Position numbers and translations under genes: made by a program. Positions 10,873 to 19,125 of a DNA stretch of 64,000 bases are shown here, in pieces; positions within the stretch are counted from its first letter, which is position 1; every line of letters begins with the position of its first letter. This DNA comes from Pholiota molesta (taxonomy: Eukaryota > Basidiomycota > Agaricomycetes > Agaricales > Strophariaceae), in the NCBI GenBank assembly GCA_014925825.1, contig JACGCK010000118.1, positions 1 to 64,000 of the forward strand, given 5' to 3'. The notes below the pieces were generated by a model, which saw only the letters and a program-made list of their open reading frames with translations, was not told where the DNA came from and made no database searches.

Positions 10873-11994
10873 TTAGTAGCATGGTAAATATAAAACGGGC
10901 TTCCTGGCTATTACCATGTCCATATCATTAAAAGTGGTAGGCACCACTCCTTCAGAAACCTGTTCTCCACTCATCAAATCCTCTGTCTCCACGAAATAAG
11001 CCACCAGCGCATTCCAAGCCAATAAGCAGCATGAGAATGAATCTTGTTGATGTGTTGTAGGGAGTAGCGCATATGTGAATTGCTTGCCAGTGTGTAATCG
11101 AGTCCACCAGGTTAGCGTGTTCAGGACCGCTGATGGAATTTGATTTGCCATAGGATCACCATAATGGATGCGACACTGTCGAAAGTCCACAACGACGGAA
11201 ACCCAATGGCTGCGATCAAGATTGATTAGGAGTCCCAGGCGGTCGACAATGCCAGTGTTGAGGCGATGGGCCAAGTGCCGGCATGTTTGATAATTCTTTC
11301 CGGTGAGATATTCATCTTTTTCGAAGCCTTTGCTGATTGTTTCGTACATCCAGGTGGACGCTATCTCGGTGGAGGAATCACGAGCCCGAGTGAGTTGCTT
11401 TTGCAAAAGCTCGATCATCTGATTGGCGTGCTCATCCTTGAACCATGCATTTGAAGTGTACGCGGTAAGGATTGTAAGGGATTCTGTTGCGTTACTAGAG
11501 AACCCTTTGAGTCGATTGCTCCACTCCATTGTCGACAGGCCATCAAGGATTTGATAGACTAACTGGACTTCTTCGGCCTTTCCTTTCGCATTCCACCTCC
11601 GTGCCTTCTCTTGCAGATTCTCTTCAGCAACACGCCAGGCGTCTCGGAAGTCCCGCACTTTATCAATGCGCCACCAATACTCGATAATCCACAATGGGTA
11701 TGTGTTTTGCAATGTTGATATGCTGTGAGGGCATCGGATTGACTGACAGCCATTCTTGATTGCCTCTGGTAGCTCTCGTTTCAGCGATTGGACGAAGTCG
11801 ATAGGTGGCGAAAGGACTTTGGATATTGTAGTAGCCGACTCGATGGTGGGCAAGCTGTTGTCGAAAAAGGATGCATGTGTTGTGTTTGGAGGGAGAATCT
11901 TGGCCAATAATGGGAGTTGGAATTGAATAAGACCCAGAATAGAGAGACGGGGATCAGGGAAGAGCTTTTCTCGAACCTCTGGAGGGATATCCAT
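10873..11994 (-). CDS. Ulp1-like C48 cysteine protease, 3' end altered by insertion
   Basis: A single open frame of 373 codons starts MDIPPEVREKL. The C-terminal third carries Ulp1/SENP-type protease features: HWVSVVVDF with the catalytic His, YGDPM with an Asp, and QQDSFSCCLLAWNAL with the oxyanion Gln and nucleophile Cys. The N-terminal part is the conserved, otherwise uncharacterised region seen in transposon-linked Ulp1 proteins of agaricomycetes. The last 20 or so codons, after SEGVV, lie inside the foldback arm, so the natural C-terminus was replaced. The catalytic residues are all before this point. It is in the same element and on the same strand as the Pogo-type transposase. Its role in transposition is unknown; Ulp1 genes are known passengers of several DNA transposon superfamilies. 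Confidence 0.75.
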   Translation of the reverse strand: MDIPPEVREKLFPDPRLSILGLIQFQLPLLAKILPPNTTHASFFDNSLPTIESATTISKVLSPPIDFVQSLKRELPEAIKNGCQSIRCPHSISTLQNTYPLWIIEYWWRIDKVRDFRDAWRVAEENLQEKARRWNAKGKAEEVQLVYQILDGLSTMEWSNRLKGFSSNATESLTILTAYTSNAWFKDEHANQMIELLQKQLTRARDSSTEIASTWMYETISKGFEKDEYLTGKNYQTCRHLAHRLNTGIVDRLGLLINLDRSHWVSVVVDFRQCRIHYGDPMANQIPSAVLNTLTWWTRLHTGKQFTYALLPTTHQQDSFSCCLLAWNALVAYFVETEDLMSGEQVSEGVVPTTFNDMDMVIARKPVLYLPCY

Positions 11995-12141
11995 ATGTGC
12001 TTGCTAGTGTATAATTCTGTTGAAGCTTCGATCTCTGTGTTATCTCATGGGCTGCCGAAAAATTTCGGCATAGTCACATGTCCTATCTGGGTATGCCGAA
12101 ATCAAAAGTTCGGCAGAGCAGTCACTGGTCACACCCTATGT

Positions 12142-12163
12142 CGAATTGATTGATTTAGTACAG
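12142..12163 (-). repeat. Right terminal inverted repeat of the Pogo-type element
   Basis: Perfect reverse complement of 850-871; followed by TA at 12,164-12,165. Confidence 0.8.
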
Positions 12164-12728
12164 TAAAGTGAACAAAATAAATATATTATAAAAATAAAGA
12201 CTACAACAACAGTAAATATTGTGTCCGCCCCGCTCGTTACGCGCTCGCGCCCGCCGAGCCCGTGCCCGCGTTCACACATGACGTGCTCGTATCACACGTG
12301 CTCGTCATGCCTGCGCCCATGCTCGCTGTCTCGTCGCGCTCGTGCCCATCATGCCGTGCCCGTCGCGCTAGCTCGTCCAACCATCCGCTACCACCCTACC
12401 CACGTGCTCGTTGCACTGGCTCTCGTCGCAATCGCCCGTCACCGGCCTTCCCACAGTGGTCGCTTTGTCATCGTGGGCGCTGATTTACCAATGAGCGAGC
12501 TATAATGCAGGCAGGGGGATGAAGTACATACCTGCGCAGGACTCGTGCCCGTGCTTGTCGTGCCCGCACTGGGGCTCGTCAGCTCTCGTTGCGAGCGCTG
12601 TCACCGGTGTTTCCCGTGGGTGTCGCTTGCTCGTCGGGGCTGCTGATCTACCGGTGAGCGAGCGATGACGTGGGCAGTGTACATACTGGCAACGTACCTG
12701 TGCCCGCGCTCGTGCTCGTGCTGCTCAT

Positions 12729-13025
12729 GCCGTGCTCGTTGCGCCCGTGCTCGGTGTAGACGTGGCCGTCGCCGTTGAGGCACGGCGGTTCCGGCTGTCG
12801 AGAACGAAGGTGGTGAGATGGGGCTGGTGAGCGAGCGACGACGCGCGCAGAGTACTGACTGGCATCGTACCTGTGCCCGCGCTTGTCGTGCTGGCGCTCG
12901 TACCGTGCTCGTTGCGCCCGTGCTCGTTGTATCGTTGCGTCCCATCGTGGGTGCTGACGTGGTCATTGCCGTTGAGACACGGCGGTTCCGGCTGTCGAGA
13001 ACGAAGGTGGTGAGATGGGGCTGGT
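12729..13025 (+). repeat. Direct repeat with period near 198 bp
   Basis: GTTGAGGCACGGCGGTTCC and the following 50 bases near 12,773 recur almost unchanged from 12,971. Both are preceded by CGTGCTCGTTGCGCCCGTGC. Confidence 0.75.
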
Positions 13026-13187
13026 TCAGGAGTGGCTGCTGGCACTCACCGTCGCTGGTGCGCAGGCCGCACCGTGCTTACAGCATGGCGGACGATAGGG
13101 AGGGGGCCGAGTAATGTCCCCAGCACATGCCTAAGAGAGTGATGGTGGTGGTATGGGTCAGTGGAGGGACAAAGGCAGGGGGCAGTG

Positions 13188-13252
13188 ACGTACCCAGCGG
13201 ATCTCCCGCTACCCGGGTCTTCCCTACCTCATCCAACTCCCATATCCTTCGT
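13188..13252 (-). repeat. Dispersed block, copy 2 of 4
   Basis: Minus strand reads GGATATGGGAG, GGGAAGACCC, GGGAGATCC in order, as at 1,200-1,262. Confidence 0.6.
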
Positions 13253-13600
13253 TTCCAAGTGCGCCGAATGTCGTTGTCGAGCGTGTATGTCGTGGCTGAG
13301 CGCGGGTGAGGTGTTGTGGTTGACGAGAGCGGCCGAGCGGAGGTGCAGGGGATAGCGAGAAGTTGAACGTTGAGCTGACGTTGAGTTGAACTTCGACAGA
13401 ACAATCAACAAAATGTTCAAGCTCCGCTTCGGCAAACACCGAGCGTCATCCGCTCACCGTCGCCGACGACGATCGGGCCAGGTTCCACCCCGAGTTCAAA
13501 CTAGTTACACGGTAGATAGATTAAACATTCTATTAGGTACACTATTGTAAAATAAAATTTATCTATTAGATGGAGAACGTTCCCCAATAAATGTATATGT

Positions 13601-14009
13601 CACACAAAGTAGGTTATCCATTCGTTCCACCTAGTGCACAACGTACATAGTATATATCATCCATTCTTAATACATCGGCTTCCAGTAAAATAATTTAAAC
13701 AAAGAATATAAAATAGACATTTGATAGTAAGTAATAGAATTGTAAATAGTACTGTACGGTATGAGTAAGAACACGTAGGATACAAAGCGCGTTCAGCGCT
13801 CATCCGGCGCTAAAGTCAATCGATATCTCTTAACCGCGGTGGCCAGACATTGTGTTTAGATGTTAAAGACTATGTCTCTACGACATATTCATCTTGTAAA
13901 TCTTCAGCTACCTTTTACGGACAAAGAAGTTGTCCAGAATATACAACGAACCTCAAATATGTATGTAGTATATGCGTTTACACTGCAGTGCGTGGTGACC
14001 TTGCAATGA
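13601..14009. other. Central spacer of the long inverted repeat
   Basis: AT-rich sequence where the two arms no longer align clearly. No gene or RNA is seen. Confidence 0.5.
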
Positions 14010-14241
14010 ATACATGTATTTAGTAAGTTGCCACATCTAATAAATTTATTTTATCTTATATATATGTACCTATTACAATATAAAGTCTGTTTACGGTATA
14101 ACTAGCTTGAAATGTGGCCCGGAAGCCTCCAGATCGTCGTCAACGACGGTGAGCGGGAGGCGCTCGGCATTCGCCGAAGCGGAGCTTGAATCGACTCTTG
14201 ACTGTTGAACGAACTTGTTCAACATCAACATTAACCTCCAC

Positions 14242-15523
14242 TAGTCTTCCTCCAAGTGTCAGGCCGACATGGGCGTACAATTCGAACATCACGTGCCGTT
14301 CCCACGACCCGCGTCGCGTCGTTAATTACATGTGCTACTGTATTAGGAGTATCGAAATATATACGCGATTAAATCTCTCTGACGTTCTTTCTATGCCCGA
14401 GACCTCAAGGGAATCGTCCTTCAAGCTCAGCTCTCCGGAAGGCTGGAAATCTTCCCACAGAATAATCGCTCAACGCCTGCTATACGGCCCAATTACGGCC
14501 CTCAGAGTCGGATACGGCCCTCAAGACTATCAGCTTAGTGGTACTACCACAGTTCTTGATGGCATCGGAACACATATACTTGCTTATGCATATAACATTA
14601 GGGATCGTTGAATCACCAGAGCTATGTCCTATGGCTACCCCACCACTGTCAACCGTGCCCAACATACTATCTCAGCCGCTCATCCCATCTCTCCTCGCTG
14701 TTCTGTCAGGCCTTGTCAGGTTGATGGTGAGCCATTACAAGATCTTTGCCGCTGCAGACTAGCATCCAATGCCGCCTCATCCACATCAACGAGCCGCAAG
14801 CAGGACTTTCCTTTGTTCAAGTGCAACTTGAAGCTGCACGCCCTCTACCTTGACGACGGACCGCACCAGCTCACCGCCGTCTGCGCGCACCACATCCCAA
14901 CTCCTACTGAACCACGCCTCTCCTCCTCGCGTGTGAGTACCCTTGGTCCCGATGACCCCGAAGAACCCACAGCTCGACGCCCTCTTCCGTGGGCATGTAC
15001 ACCTTCATCAAACCTCACGTTCTGGCACCGAGTATGGGACCTCAGAGTTCTCTTTGTTAGTTTTTTTGCAAGAGATGGTAGGTTTAGGAGCCGGAGTTTG
15101 GAGAGCAAGAGTCAAAGAAAGTGAAGCCAGATAGGCAGAGAAGGTATTACTTGGAGAATTAAAGTTGGTACTCCAGGCATTGCTGGGTGTTAAAAAAGCG
15201 TTGCTGTAATGTTTGCGGTGGCTCTCGAGCAAAAAAGTCAGACATTAGGAGTGGAAATTGTGTTAAAGGACCATAATTGTGATCATTCTGTATCTAACTA
15301 CATGTACCGAGCATCGCGTCGCGTCAAACTAGGTGATCACATGTCTCTATGTGGTGGCCCTGGGAATAAAAAACAGTTGAAAGCCATACGCCGTGGGAAT
15401 AAAAGCGTGGAAAAATTGGTACGCCCATGTCGGGGGCGCGTTTGGCAGCAGACTCCATATGAAGTGATTGATCGACTCATCATCAAAGCTCACGTAATAT
15501 CGGAGTCTGCCTACGGGAGACTA
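14242..15523. mobile_element. hAT-like non-autonomous insertion
   Basis: The ends TAGTCTTCC and (reverse complement of the right end) TAGTCTCCC are short inverted repeats. They are flanked by AACCTCCAC on both sides (14,233-14,241 and 15,524-15,532); the inner eight bases fit a hAT duplication. GCGTCGCGTC motifs occur subterminally in inverted order. The left arm of the surrounding inverted repeat lacks this segment. No intact transposase is present. Confidence 0.55.
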
Positions 15524-15600
15524 AACCTCCACCACCTTCACCCTTCGCACCTCGCACCTCCCCGCCCTTGCCGACTCTCACCAAGCCCACGCCGGACGAA

Positions 15601-15664
15601 CGAGGGATATGGGGGCTGGACAAAGAAGGGAAGACCCATGAAGTGGGAGATCCACTAGGTGCGT
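15601..15664 (+). repeat. Dispersed block, copy 3 of 4
   Basis: GAGGGATATGGGG, GGGAAGACCC and GGGAGATCCACT in order. Confidence 0.6.
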
Positions 15665-17048
15665 CGCCGCCACCTCACCTCTGCCCTTCTGACCATACCC
15701 CCACAGACAGGACACCGCCGGCGCAGGTACTGACACCCGCCGTGCCCCCCGCGGTTGCGCCAAAGTGGCGCCCGCCGAGACACGGACCAGGAAACCAGCA
15801 CAGCCCCCAGCAACGGCGGCGGCGGCGGTGAGCACGACGACTGCCGCATCAGCACCCACGGCGCACAACAGACACATCGACCACGGACTCGACGAGCGGA
15901 CCACCAGCCGCGCCCTGTGCATGCGCCGCTGCACTTCTGCGGCCACCCCCTACTCCAGACTTCGACGTGGACCGCTGCGACTGCCCTGGCGCCGCTGCCG
16001 GCCCCCACCCATGCCATCGTTCTGCCACCTGTGGCACCTCCTACCCCATTGCCTGCGCTTTCTGCGAGTGCCGTTTGGATACCGGAGGTGACGAACGCGG
16101 GTGCTGATTAGCACGGCGGCGAGCACACGTGTGACGTGGCGGCAGTGTCGATCGCGACAGCCACGACGGTGACGACGAGGTGGCGTGGCGCAGGTAAGTA
16201 ACGGGTCCCATCAACGTCGCCACCCACTTACAACACCCACCCTTCCACAGCGTTGCGGCTCACGGACGCGCCGCGTACACCACCCGCCCACCCACTCTGA
16301 TACTCGCTCCCGCGGGAATCTCAGTAGGCGGCGCGAGCATGGTAGCACCCCCCAACTGCGACCTTGGCTATCACGACAGGCGTGAGTGTAGGCCGGCCGC
16401 GGTGGACGGACGATACTGGCGAAAACTACGACGACGGCACGGGGCGGACACGACGACGACGACGGACGTGGACGGCAGCAGCAATCACGATGGCAACAAC
16501 GGTCAGGGTGGTGAACACGGCAGGGCGCGACGAGCGCACGCACGGAGGACAAGCGTGTGCGCGGGCGCGGCCATGTGAACGACGGGCGCAGCGAGCATGG
16601 GCGCGACGAGCGCATGCACGGAGGACGAGCGTGGGCATGCGCGTTGAGCGCATTAGAGAGCCTATGAGCACATTAGGCGCTAATGCGGGCACGGGCTTGG
16701 TGGGCGTGGCGAGCGCGCGAGCGGGGCGGCGCTTGGCACGGTAGCGCTCGGGCCACTGTTCCCCTATTTAATGTTAATATCTATGATAATTGTAATATAT
16801 TTATTGTCCTACGAGATATAAATAAGCGTGAGAGTTTTCACAAATGACCCTGAAAAGGACAATGAGAGGCAAGCTGTTGAAATTTTGTTTTGAAGGATTT
16901 TCCTTTTTTGGATGACCCTGACGACAGCGATGAGCAGGTTATGCACGGTGTCGAGCAGAGGATGCATGGTGTTAAGCATGGTGTTGAGCTGAGCGGCGAG
17001 GACAGTAATGAGAGAGGCTGACTGATCAGCACAATATTCAAAGTCAGC

Positions 17049-17990
17049 TTAGAGGGGTGGCTGTGCATGCTGGGTTAGCAGTCCGGATGCATGCGACATA
17101 TTGGTGGACTCACAAGGCTTCATACATGAAGTTAACAGACACAGGTGGTCTGGGTGAGACCAGCGAATGAGTACTTCGCGTAGGAGTAAGGCCTCTTCGT
17201 CAGGGCGTCCTTGAGGAAGATGACCATCGACCGCGCCATAGTCCGCGAGAGGGTCTTCGTCATTCCACTCATCCCAGGGAGGGTAGTACCTGCTTATCGA
17301 GACGTGAAGAGGTTCGTCGAAGAGCTTGAAACGATCCATCACCGATATCCCTTGAAATATAGAGACGGCCTTGCTATACATGGCAGGCTTGTCCTTCTCT
17401 AAGAAGGGTTGTTCTGCTCCGGAAGGAGTGAACCATAACGCATTAGCGTTCAAGGTTCGTTTGGAGGAGTCCGACTCGGAGGGGGTGAACAAGGAGTTAA
17501 GTGAAGGAGCAGCTGATGAAATTCCGCTTGAAGGAAAAGAGGTGGCTTGCGAGCTGGATTGGATATGAGTATGGTCCGTTACTAGCGCGCCTTCGGTTCT
17601 AGTAAAAGAATCGGAGGTGGCAGCTGAGTTGGCGGATTTACTCTTGGATCCTCGAGCCGCGACTGCCTCTTTGGAGCTTCGGGCGAGAACTGTCTCGTCG
17701 TAAGGAGGATCGTTGAGGTCTATGATCGGTCGTCCAGGAGTCAAAGGTCGCGGAGGACCCGAAGGTTGGTCTGCATCGGGCTCTTCTTCGATCGAGGCTC
17801 GTCTTTTGCGCACAGGAGATGAAGATACGGGGGAGTCAACTGGCGTCAGAGGGGTACTTCTGGGTTGCATGACGGGCGCGTATTCCAGGGTCTGTCTGGA
17901 ATTACTCGTAGTTCGAGCCTTGGTCGTTTTCCCTCCTTGATAGGGAGGGGTACCGATGGAATCCAAGACCTTGGCTGATTTGGGAGGCAT
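17049..17990 (-). CDS. Hypothetical gag-like protein
   Basis: One open frame of 313 codons starts MPPKSAKVLDSIGTPPY. Residues 1-180 are low-complexity, rich in Ser, Pro, Thr and Arg, with STPLTPVDSPVSSSPVRKRR. The C-terminal part (WFTPSGAEQPFLEKDKP, then KLFDEPLHVSISRYYPPWDEW) is more structured and reminds me of gag-like ORFs of basidiomycete retroelements. I cannot name a domain, and no reverse transcriptase or protease follows. The last 24 codons lie in the right arm of the long inverted repeat, and the other arm carries the matching phrase CESTQMPHASRLL. The protein end may therefore be a product of the repeat insertion. Confidence 0.5.
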   Translation of the reverse strand: MPPKSAKVLDSIGTPPYQGGKTTKARTTSNSRQTLEYAPVMQPRSTPLTPVDSPVSSSPVRKRRASIEEEPDADQPSGPPRPLTPGRPIIDLNDPPYDETVLARSSKEAVAARGSKSKSANSAATSDSFTRTEGALVTDHTHIQSSSQATSFPSSGISSAAPSLNSLFTPSESDSSKRTLNANALWFTPSGAEQPFLEKDKPAMYSKAVSIFQGISVMDRFKLFDEPLHVSISRYYPPWDEWNDEDPLADYGAVDGHLPQGRPDEEALLLREVLIRWSHPDHLCLLTSCMKPCESTNMSHASGLLTQHAQPPL

Positions 17991-18202
17991 TGGGAACGTA
18001 AGAGGGGAGTTCCTATTATCTCTGACTAGCGATTGATCATCTTATATGATAAAGACACACTTCCAGATTTAGGTGATTCACATGGATCTTGTGCATAGCT
18101 CGGTGGGAGAATTGAAGAAAGGTGACTGGCACCTGATAAAGTAGACTGAACGAAAGATAAGAAGTGGAGAATTGGACTCATGCGGGTGGACCAGGAAGCA
18201 AT

Positions 18203-18520
18203 CTCCTTTTACCAGCACGGGCTCGGCTAGCGAGCCACATAGCTATCGAAAGGAGAATCTACGGATCCGAGGAGACCACGTCTCGCAAGACGCTATCCAC
18301 TGGGATCCGGAGAAGCCTCGAAGTTCATCAGTAGAGTCCAAGGGAAGGGGAGGTGAGACCATTCGCGGGAACGTAGAGACTTCCCCCTTTTACTAGCAAG
18401 GGCTCCTCTAGCGAGCCACCTGGCTATTGAAAGGAGGGACTCCGGAACCGAGGAGACCGCATCTCGGAAGATGCTATCCACTGGGGTCCGGAGGGGTCTC
18501 AAGATTCAACCGCTGAGAGT
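18203..18520 (+). repeat. Tandem repeat, period about 181 bp
   Basis: CCTTTTACCAGCACGGGCTC at 18,205 recurs as CCTTTTACTAGCAAGGGCTC near 18,386. In both units GGAGACC, TCTCG.AAGA.GCTATCCACT and GGTCCGGAG-like words follow in order. The second unit is incomplete. Confidence 0.75.
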
Positions 18521-19125
18521 CTCGTGGCCATATGAGAGTATCGAGATAGGCCAAGGAGGGGTAGGCTTCGGCATGGATGTTGAAGTCCGTGGTGCCCCCA
18601 CCATTGTGATGCCTTGGGTTCGAGGGACTTTGGGTGCCGAGGAGTAGGAGAAACAGAGCGAGGGAGGGACGCGAAGGAGCGTCCGCTCGCCTGGCTAGGT
18701 GAAGGTAGAGCGAAGCGAGGGGGGGACGCGGGAAGCGTCGACCCGCCTGGCTGAGGGTAGGGACGTTGTAACTCATCGTCTTGAGGACGTGTCACCCTCG
18801 TCAGGGAGGCGGTTGCAGGGCGCCCAGCCGGCGAGGGTAGAGGGGGCCTCTCAGACGTTGAGCTCGACAGCGTGAAAGAAGTAGTATATGATCCTAGCTA
18901 TGTGACAAGACGAATGTTATCTACAGCAAGTAAACATATGTAAATAGGGGTCACGTGGCTGGTATCGCAAGAATGTCAAGGTGGTTAAAGGTAAGAAAAG
19001 GGACCTGCAGACGTAAGATATAGTACATGTATCACACTTGGATTGCACTGTTTTCTATATAACGAGCATAATTCTACACGAACATTTGATGTGCATCGTC
19101 GATTTCATTCGCCAACTTCTCTACT
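18521..19125. other. No gene seen
   Basis: Contains short degenerate direct repeats around CGCGAAGGAGCGTC and CGCGGGAAGCGTC (18,660-18,760), then AT-rich sequence that may include the promoter of the hAT-like gene. Confidence 0.4.

Larger units (their letters stand above)
4545..10941. mobile_element. Long foldback (palindromic) element, with nested transposon
   Basis: The sequence from CCTACCACTTTTAATGATAT at 4,545 is mirrored to 10,941. The arms can be followed through landmarks: 5,081-5,150 against 7,290-7,345, 5,880-6,060 against 6,370-6,550, and 6,090-6,125 against about 6,300-6,340. The arms are about 1.6 kb with a loop near 6,135-6,290. The right arm is interrupted by the TA-flanked transposon at 7,646-10,754; without it the element is about 3.3 kb. 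No gene is seen in the arms. Insertion cut the 3' end of the Ulp1-like gene on the right. I could not settle the target duplication (CACTAGTA on the left, CACCACTC on the right). Confidence 0.8.
848..12165 (-). mobile_element. Pogo-type DNA transposon with transposase and Ulp1-like protease genes
   Basis: The ends are a 22-bp perfect inverted repeat, CTGTACTAAATCAATCAATT plus CG, at 850-871 and 12,142-12,163. Each end is flanked by TA, the target duplication of Pogo/Fot1 elements. The flanking inverted-repeat arm is continuous if 848-12,165 is removed, down to one TA. The element encodes a DDE_1 transposase (1,625-4,512) and a Ulp1-like protease (10,873-11,994), both on the minus strand. A foldback element (4,545-10,941) separates them; without it the element is about 4.9 kb. 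Subterminal CCGAAA/TTTCGGC motifs recur near both ends. The transposase frame is broken once, so this copy is probably not autonomous now. Confidence 0.75.
12166..13600 (+). repeat. Left arm of long inverted repeat, inner part
   Basis: It continues the arm begun at 640-847. An AT-rich start (ATAAATATATTA) is followed by GC-rich sequence built of CGTGCTCGT-like words. It ends with CAAGCTCCGCTTCGGC, CGCTCACCGTCG and a CTAGTTAYAC stretch. The same order is found inverted at about 16,800 down to 14,010. Many open frames occur in the GC-rich part but none resembles a protein, so I call no gene here. Confidence 0.6.
14010..17150 (-). repeat. Right arm of long inverted repeat
   Basis: This is the inverted counterpart of 640-847 plus 12,166-13,600. 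Landmarks in minus orientation are GTGAGTCCAC (near 17,115), TCCTTTTCAGGGTCATT (near 16,855), ATAAATATATTA (near 16,795), GCCGCCCCGCTCGCGCGCTC (near 16,720), GCCGAAGCGGAGCTTGAA (near 14,180, plus strand) and CTAGTTATACCGTAA (near 14,100). It is longer than the left arm, mainly because of a 1.28-kb insertion at 14,242-15,523. The 16,517-16,645 part holds a short tandem of GCGACGAGCGCA-type units. No gene is supported. Confidence 0.6.

Noticed and set aside
15578..16744. Several long overlapping frames in GC-rich sequence
   Set aside because: Both strands and several frames are open at once, with Arg/Ala/Pro/Thr-rich content and no domain; expected from GC-rich repeats.
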